Positions 1-10,660 of a stretch of DNA of 64,000 bases are shown here, piece after piece. The stretch is from Prostheceraeus crozeri (lineage: Eukaryota; Platyhelminthes; Polycladida; Euryleptidae), in the NCBI GenBank assembly GCA_907163375.1, contig CAJQUW010003607.1, positions 1 to 64,000 on the forward strand, given 5' to 3'. A model generated the notes under the pieces. It was not told where the DNA came from and did no database searches. It saw only the letters and a program-made list of their open reading frames with translations. A program made the translations under genes and the position numbers. Each line of letters opens with the position of its first letter. Position 1 is the stretch's first letter.

Positions 1-165
1 TGATAGTGAAAAAAGAATTGTCTTTTCACTCGATGATTTAGAAGAGAAGACAAGCCTTCCTAGCGTCGATCACACCTGCGCGCCAAAGGTCACATCAGAG
101 ACAAAAATGAAAGTCTAGTTTGTTTGAGAACATTACCTCTTAGCCCTCACGTTAATCGTGTGTGA

Positions 166-349
166 TGTCTCCTCTAAAGCGCACATTAGAATCGAAAGTG
201 TACTCATATTTTTTGGAGAAGGATGGGCCTTTTCCTGCCTGGTAGAGACTGGAGAAAAACCGTGTAAAGCCCACATCAAGAAGATGGGAGGAGCCGAGTC
301 GCATGCATCCAACTTAAAGCGACATTTGATCAACTTTCATCGAAAATGA
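166..349 (+). pseudogene. BED-type zinc finger relic of a hAT transposase
   Basis: The stretch encodes the end of a BED finger, the DNA-binding domain found at the N-terminus of many hAT transposases. An opening SKVYSYF-like segment is followed by a C..H region and then SNLKRHLINFH, the usual C-terminal half of a BED finger. The two halves lie in different frames, with a shift near 215, so this is a broken copy of a plain DNA transposon gene. No catalytic domain is visible nearby. The call rests on the SNLKRHL..H signature and the spacing; a host BED-finger gene exon is the alternative but less likely given the shift. Confidence 0.55.
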
Positions 350-724
350 TTGCTAATTGATACAGCAATGATAACTAGATATCGATTCAGGAAAGCCTAT
401 AATGATCTGTGATATAGGCTACCAGCTAATTTTTCAAAAAACTAAGCTTATATACTTGCCACCCGGAGTCGGAGTCCTATCAATATGATAGGACTCCGCA
501 TCCCTGATATGAATTTTGTGAGATTTGTGTATTCCTCATGGGCTCGAATCCTGGCAGCCGCACATTTTTTACACGGCAATTTTGATCCATCGTTTTTTTT
601 ACTTCATTCCATTTTTAATCAGCCTATCTATCGCAAGATTAATTCATGTCTTGAATAATGTCACCACATCTTATGTAAAACTTGGAACTTAGGAGATGCA
701 GTAAATAATGGTTCGCGTCAGCAT
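350..724. other. Non-coding stretch before the hAT element
   Basis: No gene is seen. It holds a short perfect hairpin at 471-497 (GGAGTCCTATC, loop AATAT, GATAGGACTCC). The last eight bases, 717-724 (GTCAGCAT), are the left copy of the target-site duplication of the hAT element that follows. Confidence 0.6.
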
Positions 725-2823
725 TAGGGTTTACAATCTCGAGCCGTTTTCTCAATCCCGAGATTTTCGAGACTGGCTAATCGCAATCCCGGGATCTCGA
801 TCGAGATTTATATATACTGTATATGTTTTTAATCATTAAGGTTCAAGAAATACTTCAAAAGACGATACGTGCTTGTAAAATGTACATCATTCAACGTGAA
901 CTAAACAAACATCTACAGTAGGTAAAACTAGTCAACTCGTAAAAAATATTGGCGAAGTAAGGTAAGACACTGAATTGTGTTATCACTCATTCTCGACCGT
1001 AATTTCGTTAAGAACAAACCGGCCGCCGAGAATACCCTTTCGGATTCTACCGAATGTTGGAGAAAAATCTATCAGTGCAATATCAACTGAATGTGATAAT
1101 GAGTATTGGCAAAAGATTTTCTATATCTGTGTAAGCAACTGTCTGCACCATCTTCACAATCATGAAATGACAAGTAAAAGGAAGTCTATTTTGTTAGATT
1201 TGATGTGATATTAGCTGAGCTATCGCCAATTTTGTGTTTCGAAGACGTTCTGTCAACGGTACTCACTTATCAGTTGAGCATACATTCACTTAGAGAACAA
1301 ATGCATTTTTTGACATAACTTCTGAACCACTGTGTCAATTTTGATGAACGAAACGTTGTCTTCATCACAACAACAAGATGAATACAACTGCAATGTCATT
1401 TTGTCGATAACTGATGATTTATTTCAAATTGTCTTTCACCGTCAATTAATCACCGAGACACAATTCGTTGTCGATGTGTGAAAACCAACACAGCGCAGCA
1501 GCTGCAGTAGCAGTCCGGTGACCTGTCAATGGAGCGAATTCGGGAGACTCACTGGGTTGAATGATAGTCCGGGAGCTAGCGTGAAGTTGTGCAGGGAACG
1601 AGGTCGTACATAAAACTTTCACACAGCATAGTACACCTCTAACCTACTGCAAAACTTCGCGTCTGGCGGATCAGATCATTTGCTTTTAAGAAATAGAGAG
1701 GATAACACAATCCTATGTATTTCCAGTGGTAAAATTGTGACATTTAAGGTGTTGACTCCATTTTTTCGAATTTTTGCTCATAAAAGTTACACAAATTGGT
1801 ATTTTGTTGAACTGGTTATTATAGAAATCATCTACAGATCATGATCTTTCAAATGAGCTGTCATTCTGTGACAGAGGATGAAGTAAAGTGTACAAACAGA
1901 CACTTTTCGTTAAAGTATATCAACAATTTTCCTGAAATTTCTATGTTAAAATTTGCAGTTACACCAACGAAAAGTGTCTGTTTGTACACTTTACTTCATC
2001 CTCTGTCACAGAATGACAGCTCATTTGAAAGATCATGATCTGTAGATGATTTCTATAATAACCAGTTCAACAAAATACCAATTTGTGTAACTTTTATGAG
2101 CAAAAATTCGAAAAAATGGAGTCAACACCTTAAATGTCACAATTTTACCACTGGAAATACATAGGATTGTGTTATCCTCTCTATTTCTTAAAAGCAAATG
2201 ATCTGATCCGCCAGACGCGAAGTTTTGCAGTAGGTTAGAGGTGTACTATGCTGTGTGAAAGTTTTATGTACGACCTCGTTCCCTGCACAACTTCACGCTA
2301 GCTCCCGGACTATGACGGTTTCTTCGACGGTTTTTCCCTCAAAGACCGCAAACCGCAAACTTAGCTCTGTCTGAACGAGCCTTGAACGGGCCTTTAGTCG
2401 CAATTTTAAATCGTTGTGATTTGTCTTTCAGCTATCAATTTACGAAGTATTTTCAGTTTACAGAAGCAATACTAGTAGCAGTGTCAACACTGTTTATTAA
2501 GCGTCTGAACGGTTTGTGTCACGGCATTGATTTAGCCCAGATTTCGCGCTGCTCCTCGGCACTAATGTCACGACACTAGTGTCATCGTGTGAACGAGGTT
2601 TACCAGCTGGCTCGGCAAATACAGTAAATTGGCAATTTATCAAACTTGGAACATAAAAAATTTAGATGCATTTTCAAAAAAGCCATTGACTCTCTTAACT
2701 ATGTCACCTAGAAGGAACTCAGGGCCAATCTTTCAAATATCTCGAAATACCTCATCTCGAAGACGTAATCCCGGGATTTTTAATCTCGGAAATAGGGTCG
2801 AGATCCCGGGATTGTAAACCCTA
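725..2823. mobile_element. Non-autonomous hAT transposon with 8-bp TSD
   Basis: The element starts TAGGGTTTACAATC (725-738) and ends with the exact reverse complement (2810-2823). It is flanked by a perfect 8-bp duplication GTCAGCAT at 717-724 and 2824-2831. Eight-base duplications and TAGGG/CAGGG-like ends are typical of the hAT superfamily. Behind the first 14 bases both ends keep imperfect palindromic blocks built from AATCCCGGGAT and TCTCGA. No transposase is recognisable in its 2.1 kb; a 77-residue open frame at 975-1208 matches nothing I know. The middle is taken up by a very large hairpin. It inserted just upstream of the Penelope fragment. Confidence 0.9.
1564..2313. repeat. Long near-perfect inverted repeat (348-bp arms)
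   Basis: Bases 1564-1911 pair with 1966-2313 without gaps (every pair sums to 3877 where I checked it, at both ends and in the middle), leaving a 54-base loop at 1912-1965. The arms begin ATAGTCCGGGAGCTAGCG. A transcript through it would fold into a long double-stranded hairpin. I see no target-site duplication of its own, so it may be an internal palindrome of the hAT element or a second foldback element nested in it. Confidence 0.93.
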
Positions 2824-2859
2824 GTCAGCATCTGCCGGTACGGGAGGTTCTTCACAGTC

Positions 2860-3378
2860 ATGTTCAAAAATCAAGATTCAATTACGCTTGCTCCTAACTT
2901 TGTCAGCGATAGTTGCGACCGTAAATTAAATAAATTAAAACGAAATTATAACCTGCCGATCAGGATCACATCCAAACCAGGCAATAAACTCGTTTCTTCT
3001 GTTAGCAATAAATTGGATAATAAAAATGACTGCGCATGCTATGTATGTAAAGACATTAGACCGAAGTACAGATGTACTGACAAGCACTTGGTTTATAAGT
3101 TCACGTGCTTGCTATGTCACGAGTTTTACATTGGTCAAACGTGTAGACCCTTCCGATATCGAGTTCAAGAACATGAACGCAGCTTGAGAAACATAGACAG
3201 AAAAAGCGCCTTTAGTGAATATAATTTAACAGTACATTCCGATGAAGTGATGACCATTAATAATTTCAACTACACCATCATGGATAAGCAAAGAACAGCG
3301 ATTACAACTAAGATGGCCGAAGCACGCTGTATTGTGTTGAACATGCCAAAAATAAACCGTCGTCATGAACTGATCTGA
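2860..3378 (+). pseudogene. Penelope-like element, C-terminal GIY-YIG endonuclease part
   Basis: The 172-residue open frame matches the C-terminal endonuclease of Penelope-like retroelements, which nicks the target DNA before reverse transcription. Seen in order: a CxC..C cluster (about residues 59-64), VYKFTCLLCHEFYIGQT (the GIY-YIG core, near 86-102), an arginine-rich helix with an R...HE motif, and a final E..CIVLNMPKINRR segment like the last family motif. No reverse transcriptase is visible upstream, where the hAT element inserted, so this is a truncated 3' end. Truncated copies of this kind are common. Confidence 0.8.
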
Positions 3379-3500
3379 TGAGTTCCCATTACACAGCAGG
3401 CAGTATATAACACTCTTGTAATCTCACAAGAACCGCCAGCACCCTTGACACTGTCCACAGGACGAAACTCGTCGGGATTTTATTCTCTTTATCAAATAAA
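3375..3500 (+). ncRNA. Possible decayed hammerhead-like motif behind the Penelope frame
   Basis: Penelope-like elements are known to carry hammerhead ribozyme motifs. Just after the stop lie CTGATGAG (3375-3382) and, about 70 bases later, GTCCACAGGACGAAAC (3453-3468), which together resemble core box 1, stem II and the GAAA box. The spacing is wrong for a working ribozyme, so at best this is a degenerate trace. Confidence 0.2.
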
Positions 3501-4984
3501 CACGTGTCGAAACAAAGGGAGAGACCGTTTTTCTTTTTGAAACATGACAGTAAATAATGGATTTCAATATCCAGCAACATGCAATAAAATTAGGGCCTAC
3601 TACTACTGTACCTGAACATTTGGCACTGGACCGTGGAGCATTGTTTGATAAGTTACCGGCATGCGATAAGTCTTGATTGACGCTGTACACGTACAGGTAC
3701 CGCAAAACGTCTTGGAACACTTCATGAAATCAAAAAGGGATGACATCTTTGGCGAGCTCTACGTTCCGCTATCAGCTCGCGGTCATCAATATACACTCTG
3801 CACCTGAATTCAAACTTCAGAGTGCAGAATTCTCAATTAACATCGTATATCACTGGAATTTCCTCACAAGTGGAGAAGTAAATTTTACTTTGGTGAATCA
3901 TTTCAAGTCAAGTCTAATGATGTATTTTCGGAGACAAGACATTTTAATGCATCACCACTCAGTACACATAATGATTCATGTTATTGTATAATTGCTTTGC
4001 CCGTTTGGATCAATTTACTTGCGTATGGTTGCCCTTTAAAACACATTTATGACTAACATTAGGGTAGCCGGTAATATGAGCGAAATTCCTTATTTTTCAC
4101 CCTTTCTTGTGCATGTAAGTCAATTACTTTTATGAGATACTTGTAACAGTAACATGTCTTGCTTCAACTATTATATCTGACGAAAGGAACGTTTCCTTCA
4201 TATCAAAATATTTATCTTAGAAAAACGAGCCAAGTGTCCGATTTTACCCGACATGGAGGATTGTACACTAGAAATCAATTAATATTTCGCATTGCATAGC
4301 TGATAGAATGATAGAAAATTAAAATTTGAAACTTGGACCGCGCTAGTTGTTATCAAGATTACATGCACAATTGTACATACATATATTTACTATTTCATAG
4401 CCACAATTTTTGTTTTACTGCAGTTTCTGGTGTTTCTGGTCCTCACATCAATATAATTACACAGTTCAAAACGTAGGTGCGAGAGCGCGAGAAAAGTTGT
4501 CATAATTGCGACTTATAAGTAAAAGGTGGTAGAAATCATAAAAATTAGACATCACCAATTGGGAACCGCAAGCAACAACAACATTTGCTTGCCGATTTTT
4601 AAACAAAGTGCTTCAAGAGATGCAATCCTTCAATTGATAAGATGTCCCATCCTAAAATCAGCTCGCACGCGCACGATGTCGTGACAGTAAAAGTGACTCA
4701 AACCTACATGCAAATTAGTTGATTGCCTTTTCTCCGTTGTATGGATTCTTCTTATACGTCTTTAAGTTATTGGAGCATGGACGATTTGCAATTCTTGCCG
4801 TAAAGCATTCAGCAAAATGTGTTTTAATCAGCTTAGCAATGCATCTTGATTTTTTGCATTGGTCAGCAAAAGAACAATTAGCATTATGTCAGTTGTGTGA
4901 AACATCAATTGCTGTACCCAAAAAGGACCTGAGTCATCAAGTGAGCGCCATCCGTCACCGAGATACTGACCCATTAAGCTCAGT
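3501..4984. other. Intergenic stretch without recognised genes
   Basis: I see no gene, terminal repeat or RNA here. Open frames at 3424-3720, 3740-3991 and 4719-5078 have no recognisable domain, and the last overlaps the antisense of a LINE relic. Composition is ordinary AT-rich DNA. Confidence 0.6.
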
Positions 4985-5760
4985 ATCTCTCAAGGTGGTG
5001 TGTCTGCAGCTGCTCGTTGCTCCCAGGTCCTTAACACAAAGCTGCTACCTTCTTCCGCCTTTGCACTCAACTTATTGATGGTTATCTTCACGCTTTTCAC
5101 TCCTGTCTCTCGAACAGTCGGAATGCGCTCGACTGCTAGATCAAAAGGCACGTATCTCATCTTGCCTTTCGGCAATGATATTGCCCTACTCCTCTGTGGC
5201 TTAAAATTCACCCCCCCTCCCACCTCTTAACAAGTTCACGCAACGTGTTGAGAATATCTGAGACACGCCTAGCATCATTTTCTGTGATCGTCAAATCGTC
5301 CATGAAAGCCTTCATATTGTCACTGCTGCCGCTACTCCTGATAATTATTTCTTATATGACCACGACAAACAGGATGGGAGAAATAGCGCACCCCATACAA
5401 TTCCTTCTTTTGCCGACATAAACTAGTCACGCCGTCATTGGTGGTGAAACGGAAACGGAATGCATCGAAATAACTGTTGATGCATGCATTGGTTTAACTT
5501 TTGAGGCACGTGAAAAAAATCAAAGGCGAACTGAATGATTCTAAGAGACGCAGATCCATAGGCGCTGGTCAAATTCAGGCAGACAACACGGATATCTTTA
5601 CCCTCAAGCTTCGCCTGCCTCAACCGATTCCACATTGTTGAGACGTGTTCCAAACAACCAGGAAAACCTGGAACACCAGCTTTTTGAATGCTCGTATCAA
5701 TAAACTGTTCGCGAGCAGAAACTTAGTCAAACGCCTCGCCAACACACTGTTCCATCCACA
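4985..5760 (-). pseudogene. Non-LTR retrotransposon (LINE) reverse transcriptase relic
   Basis: Read on the minus strand, frames show conserved reverse-transcriptase blocks in the right order: QFRPISLLNVDG (about 5760), then KAGVPGFPGCLEH and KDIRVVCLNLTSAYGS (about 5690-5560), then the catalytic block AFMDDLTITENDA (about 5310-5270), and the RSRAISLPKGK thumb-side block (about 5190-5160). The active site reads MDD instead of the usual ADD. Frames change several times, so the copy is dead. Neither the endonuclease nor the 3' tail was recognised. The clade was not determined. Confidence 0.72.
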
Positions 5761-5969
5761 TTCAACAATGAAATTGGTCTGAATTGACCAAGAGTGGTTG
5801 CATTGTTCTCCGTAAGTATATACACCATCTGCCACAGACCAAGATTTGGGTATCTCTCAAGACTCCCACTATGACCACTCCAATCTATGAAAAAAATTTC
5901 ATGCAAATAGAAACTATGAAAATAACTCAAAACACATTGATATATAAAAGTGAAGGTAAAATGGGGCAT

Positions 5970-6391
5970 TAGAAACCAGAAAGATGAAGCACCCGACTCA
6001 ATGACGGTAGGAAGCTCCTGCAGAAGGCGCTTGGATATTACAGTATTATTTCATTATAATTTAAGTATAAAAAAGTGGTAATTTTGTTCGATTATTTGCT
6101 GCAAAAATCAACAGCGGGTTTCCTATTTAAAAATGCTTTTACATTGCAATTAGAGTCATAAAGATTGTCTAAACACTTTTCCTTAACCAAATTAACTCAA
6201 ACTTTAATAGTTCACTTTATCCATTTTAATTTGTTTTGGCAGAGAAATGTCACTGAGATGCTAATTATATATCGTTTACGAAAGATGCAATTTGCTAGAA
6301 TACACAAGTGGGTGTGTGTCTGTTTAATCAGCAAGTAAAGATGCACATGTATTACACAAATTGATATTACATAATTGCCATGTTTGCTTAA
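5970..6391. other. Non-coding stretch ending at the piggyBac TTAA
   Basis: No gene is seen. Bases 6388-6391 are TTAA, the left target site of the piggyBac transposon. Confidence 0.6.
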
Positions 6392-6938
6392 CGGTTGTCC
6401 TATGTCAAATTAGGTTTGGCTTCATCTATGTAATGGGTATGACACACCCAGATAACAAAAAAAATTAATCTGTCAGAATATTATCTTTTTATTATGGAAT
6501 GCCAACTTAAGGTGTCACAAAAGTCCCATACATTTTATATTCGAAGAATATACATTGTTATAAGGGGCCTACATGTACATGTACACGGCAACTGTGAAGG
6601 TGAAATGATCAATTTTGTCGATTAAACTACATGTATAATATTTTCAGAAATTGCGAGTTTATTCATTCAGTAACCAAGTTGGCTTTGATGATCGATTTTG
6701 TTTTTATATAACAAGTACACATATATAACAACGATGCGGATAGATATATTGGTATGACATAAGTAGGCCTACGAAAAGTATGGTGTTGTTCGATGAAGCT
6801 GAATCACCTCTAAATTTTCCGAAAAAATGATCAAAAACAACTATTGTTCGATTCAATTCTGTTGATTAGCATTTGACCATTAACAAAAACATAAAAGAAG
6901 GGAAAGACTGACAAAATACATGTCAAACAAGTAGATGA

Positions 6939-7964
6939 TCAATATTGAATTGGACCACCTCTTGCTCTCATGCATTCCCTGATTCTGGAAGGCATTGAGT
7001 CAATCAAGTTGAGACACATTTTCTTCAGATCGTGATCTCTTGCCCATTATCGCAGCAATGCGTTGATCAGTTCTTGTTTTGTTGTCAACGTTTATTTTCT
7101 AATTTTGCGTTTGAGGATGGCCCAGATGTTCTCAATTGGTGATAGATCTAGAGAGTTCCCAGGCCATTTGAGAACTCTGACGCCGGATTCATTCAAAAGT
7201 TGCATCGTTTTTCGTGATGTGTGGCATGGCGCTAAATCTTGCTGAAACCAACAATTTTCAGACGACAAATACCACTCATTTATCTGTGGAAGAAGTCTTC
7301 CAGAGATGTCGCGTGCATACTGATCAGAGTTCATTGAACCTTCAACCAAGTGAATACGACCAGTTCAATGGAATGAAATGCAGGACCAAATCATCAACTT
7401 CACTGGGTGTCTGAAGGATGGCTTGAAGTGCATTCTTGTCGGAGTTTCACCGGAGTTTCTCCTCACGAACTGCGACGCTGCCGGCTGTATTTCTACCGAG
7501 GTCTCGTCGCTGAATATAACTTTGTGCCAATCATCCAGCGTCCAGTCCTCGTATTCACGACACAATGCAAGTCTTCTTTTTTTCATGTCTTCGGTCAGAA
7601 CCTGGCATTTCAATGGACGATATGCTGGTCTGTCGTTTTCTGTTAACCGTTTTCTTACAGTTGATGGGCTGATGTCAATGTGATAATCATCTTTCATTTT
7701 ATGAGAGAGGTCGCTCGATGTTGCACGGGGATTTTCTCTGGAGAGCTTCAGCAGAACTCTATCGCCCCTTTCATCGGTTTTTCTTTCAGATCCGCAGAGA
7801 AATCTGTAACTTTCGTATGAATTTGTGCTTCGGTACCGACTAATGATGCGACTTGTGGATGATTGGCTTACACCGACAGCGCCTGCAATCTCACGTGCTG
7901 AAAGACCAGTATGCTCATGTAGTGCAACGACCTGTGCTCTGGTTTCGTTGTCTATATCACCCAT
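6939..7964 (-). pseudogene. Tc1-family DD34E transposase, frameshifted
   Basis: This would encode about 342 residues, the usual Tc1 length, catalysing cut-and-paste transposition. It starts MGDIDNETRAQVVALHEH, runs through a paired helix-turn-helix region (AREIAGAVGVSQSSTSRI), and shows the catalytic triad in IFSDETSV, WFQQDLAPCHTS and DLSPIENIW; the last two acidic residues are 34 residues apart (DD34E). The ending SMPSRIRECMRARGG is typical of the family's last helix. The frame shifts near 7350-7365 and is interrupted again near 7090, so the gene is dead. I chose 7964 as the start because the upstream extension lacks family similarity. Confidence 0.82.
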
Positions 7965-8062
7965 TGGCACAGTTTCGTATCCAAACAAATGAATTGTCTT
8001 ATCAATGCTGTGATCTGCTGCTTTATAAGACACTCGCTACTTCACTACGCAATTCAGCGGCG

Positions 8063-8760
8063 CCAGTCATGAATAGAATTCAATAGATTGATTGCATGAA
8101 AGTCTTCTGATCGAGTGTGAGTCATCCCAACAGCTGCGCTGTGGATGATTTGATTAGTGTTGACACAGAAGCGATAGACAGCGATAATTTTGCGCTGGAC
8201 CGGGTATGGACGATAGTCAAGGCCCAGTAAGTAATCAAGTGATCACCAGTTGTTCAGTTTATCGGAACTTCCTAGAGTTACGGAATGATTTTATTGAAAG
8301 CTGACATATCACATAAAATTCTGTGAAAAATACAAACTGTAAAAAGTACTTGCGCGAATTTTTCAGCCACTTTACTTGGAAAAAGCAAATTCTCCTGTTA
8401 ATAATTCGATGTTTTGTTTGATGAGACACTTGGTATTGCCATCCAATGGCTCCAGTCATGAATAGAATTCAATAGTTTGATTCCAAAATGTTCTTCTGAT
8501 CGAGTATGAGCCATAACAACAGTTGTAGCGTGGATAATTTGATTAGCGTTGTGACAAAGCCGATAAACATTGATGCTAGTGTGCTGGACCTGGTATAGAC
8601 GATAGGCCTAGTAAGCAATTGAGTGTTGACCCAGTGTCCTATTTATCGGAATTCTGTGGAGCTACTGAATTAATTTATTGAAAGCTGACATGTCACGTAA
8701 ATTTCTGAGAAAAGTAGACTGCAAAAAGTACTTGAGCGAATTTTTCAACCACTTTACTTT
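8063..8760. repeat. Diverged tandem duplication (about 310-bp units)
   Basis: Bases 8063-8377 and 8452-8760 are direct copies, both starting CCAGTCATGAATAGAATTCA and ending near CACTTTACTT, with a spacing of about 389 bases. By eye identity is near 80 percent. They lie in the 5' untranslated part of the Tc1 element. Confidence 0.8.
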
Positions 8761-9097
8761 TACTCCAAACATCAGTAAAATCTGCCGAAGCTTAGTTGTC
8801 CTAGTAAGGTCTGTCTTGGACGGAAAACTTGTTGCAGGTTAACTTTTGTCATCATAAAGTTTCAGAACATAACCAATATGAACTAACTGAATGATTGGTG
8901 AAGCCTAATTTAGCAATTAATATGCTATGTAGCAAAGAAAAGAAGTTATCAGGAATGTACCTAAATTTTAATGGAGTGATTCAGTTTCATCGAACAACAC
9001 TGTATAGGCCTACGCTTGAATTACAATTTTACACAATGGTTCGGTTCACAATGCCGCAAAGATATACGATGTATAACTGATTACCAAAACACTTTGC

Positions 9098-9132
9098 CTA
9101 AATTTGGCATTGTTTGCACAAATCTGATCGAT
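9098..9132 (-). pseudogene. piggyBac transposase, last codons (block 4 of 4)
   Basis: Before the MITE landed, this piece followed directly on the one ending at 9470. It holds the final codons, including CKQCQI and the stop at 9098-9100, completing the C-terminal cysteine-rich finger of the piggyBac transposase. Confidence 0.6.
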
Positions 9133-9141
9133 GATCTTGAC

Positions 9142-9460
9142 GGCACTACTGCAGTTTAGTGCACCCTCTATGAAAGAGACGCAAACGCGCCTACTGCAGT
9201 TTAGTGCACGCTAAAACAACGGCGCATTCTCCCGCAAACGATGACTGCACTCGGTGCGATAACACCGAAGCGCGCGCTCGGTGTAATGTGCGAAGACGAA
9301 GACGAAGACACACGAAGACACAAAGACACTCATTTATAACTATAGGGAAGAACGAACGGCATTCATTCTGTTGATTAAATCATGTTGTTCTCACATGCAT
9401 TTTATGGTGCACTAAACTGCAGTAGGGGTAAAAGAGGGTGCACTAAACTGCAGTAGTACC
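9142..9460. mobile_element. 319-bp MITE with two-tier inverted repeats and 9-bp TSD
   Basis: The ends are 28-bp inverted repeats with one mismatch (9142-9169 and 9433-9460), starting GGYACTACTGCAGTTTAG. A perfect 9-base duplication GATCTTGAC flanks them (9133-9141 and 9461-9469). A second inner pair repeats the same core (CTACTGCAGTTTAGTGCAC at 9191-9209, reverse complement at 9407-9425). It codes for nothing and has a CGAAGA microsatellite in the middle. Nine-base duplications suit Mutator-like or Merlin elements. It cuts the last codons of the piggyBac transposase. Confidence 0.87.
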
Positions 9461-9469
9461 GATCTTGAC

Positions 9470-9606
9470 ATCGTGGATTACATTTGGGGCATGCCCAGTA
9501 AGTTTTTCTATCCTTCCGCCAATCACAAAAAAAGCAACGCTTTGGCTTTTCGAAGCGGATTGGTGTGATATCAACTTGTGGGCTTGTATTATATCCGATA
9601 CATTTC
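9470..9606 (-). pseudogene. piggyBac transposase, C-terminal cysteine-rich finger (block 3 of 4)
   Basis: The minus strand reads IRFEKPKRCFFCDW, then YWACPKCNPRCQD, the cysteine-rich C-terminal domain that binds piggyBac ends. The block is bounded by the AAGGAT duplication of Polinton 1 on one side and the MITE on the other. Confidence 0.82.
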
Positions 9607-9612
9607 AAGGAT

Positions 9613-10010
9613 AGTAGTAAGTAAAACTCCACCACTGGACCGCGCAAGATGGCCACCGTCGCTGACGTCCCCCCCCCTCCTGTCAGTCGAGTCGGTCGTG
9701 GTGAGCCGCCGTGTTGCTTCGAGTCTGACGTCCCCCCTCCTGTCAGTCGAGTCGGTCGTGGTGTGCTGTCGTGTTGCTTCGTGTCTGACGTCCCCCCCTC
9801 TGGCCGGCCGACGTAGCGCGAGGTGGTGTATGCTGCGCTCTCCAGGTTGGCGTGGTGTGCCGGCCAGGTTGGGAGGGTGGAATGTCGTAGCTCACCTGAA
9901 AAAATCCTAAGTGTCAGAGTGGCTTTGTATGGGCAAAATTTTGAAAATTTTCCAAAGTGTGTCATTTCGACCTGGGACCTTTACCAAAACATTTTTCATC
10001 AAATTTCACC
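9613..10010. repeat. Polinton 1 left terminal inverted repeat
   Basis: It pairs with 29896-30259. Short GC-rich tandem units (around GTCAGTCGAGTCGG) occur in different numbers at the two ends, which explains the length difference; the rest is almost identical. Open frames inside it are not genes. Confidence 0.88.
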
Positions 10011-10174
10011 GACCCCCCCCCCCCCGACAGCGATCTTCTAACTTTGATTCTAGTGGACGTATTTTGTCTTACAGCTACTCGTTTGAAAGAGGAGAAAAAA
10101 CTGCTCGATGACATTTTTTGTTGCGAGTCAATCGGACCAGCCGTTCAAAAGTTAGAGCTGTTACAAGATTTTAG

Positions 10175-10310
10175 GTCGGAGCTCATCTGAAAAAATCATA
10201 AGTGTCAGAGTGACTTTGTATGGACAAAATTTTGAAAATTTTCTAAAGTGTGGCATTTTGACCTGGGACCCTGACCAAAGTTTGTTTCATCAAATTTCAC
10301 TGACTGTCAT
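10175..10310. repeat. Subterminal copy of the inner terminal-repeat segment
   Basis: This is a direct, diverged copy of about 9885-10010 (from AGCTCACCTGAAAAAATC to the AATTTCACYGAC end). It lies between the terminal repeat and the first promoter. Confidence 0.75.
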
Positions 10311-10553
10311 TTGAAAGCTAAGAGTGAGACAAATTCAGTGAAAGAAACGGCTTGTTCATATCTGTCTTCGTTTAGATGTGAGACGCCATTTAAGATTTTG
10401 GGAGATTGACGAAAAACGACAGAGTTAGAATTTCCCAAGAAACAGCTCCAGCGGGCGAACGAAGGCTCGGATTGGTAAACGGAGGCCAGATTTGGAATCA
10501 GCTTGATGTTATTGTCCAATGAGGATCATCATCCAATGAGAATCAAGCATTTC

Positions 10554-10564
10554 TATATAAATAG
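10554..10564 (+). promoter_or_regulatory. TATA box of the Polinton 1 early gene
   Basis: TATATAAATAG lies about 97 bases before the ATG at 10661, with a CT-repeat leader between. Confidence 0.6.
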
Positions 10565-10660
10565 CGAGCCTTCCACAGTGAGAATCAGTCCATCGTTGAA
10601 TCCGAGTGACGGACGCACATTTTCTCTCTCTCTCTCTCTCTATTCTATTATCCAACTAAA

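Larger units (their letters stand above)
6781..9002 (-). mobile_element. Tc1-type transposon, 2.2 kb, TSD TA
   Basis: The ends are about 30-bp imperfect inverted repeats: left TGGTGTTGTTCGATGAAGC, right (reverse complement) CAGTGTTGTTCGATGAAAC. TA flanks both sides (6779-6780 and 9003-9004), the Tc1/mariner target. It contains one broken transposase on the minus strand and a tandem duplication upstream of it. It sits in the 3' untranslated part of the piggyBac element. Confidence 0.82.

Noticed and set aside
530-560. tRNA-like B box (GGGCTCGAATCC) suggesting a SINE
   Set aside because: No A box at the proper distance and no tail, so the evidence is too thin.
3451-3475. Functional hammerhead ribozyme behind the Penelope frame
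   Set aside because: The CTGATGA box lies about 70 bases from the stem II/GAAA part, so the core cannot form as usual; kept only as a low-confidence trace.
4719-5078. 119-residue plus-strand frame as a host gene
   Set aside because: It overlaps the antisense of the LINE reverse transcriptase and has no domain or promoter signal.
7063-7683. Plus-strand frames opposite the Tc1 transposase
   Set aside because: They are antisense shadows; the family motifs are on the minus strand.
9578-9910. Open frames inside the Polinton 1 terminal repeat
   Set aside because: They come from GC-rich tandem units that stay open by composition. The same sequence is present inverted at the other end, and no domain is visible.
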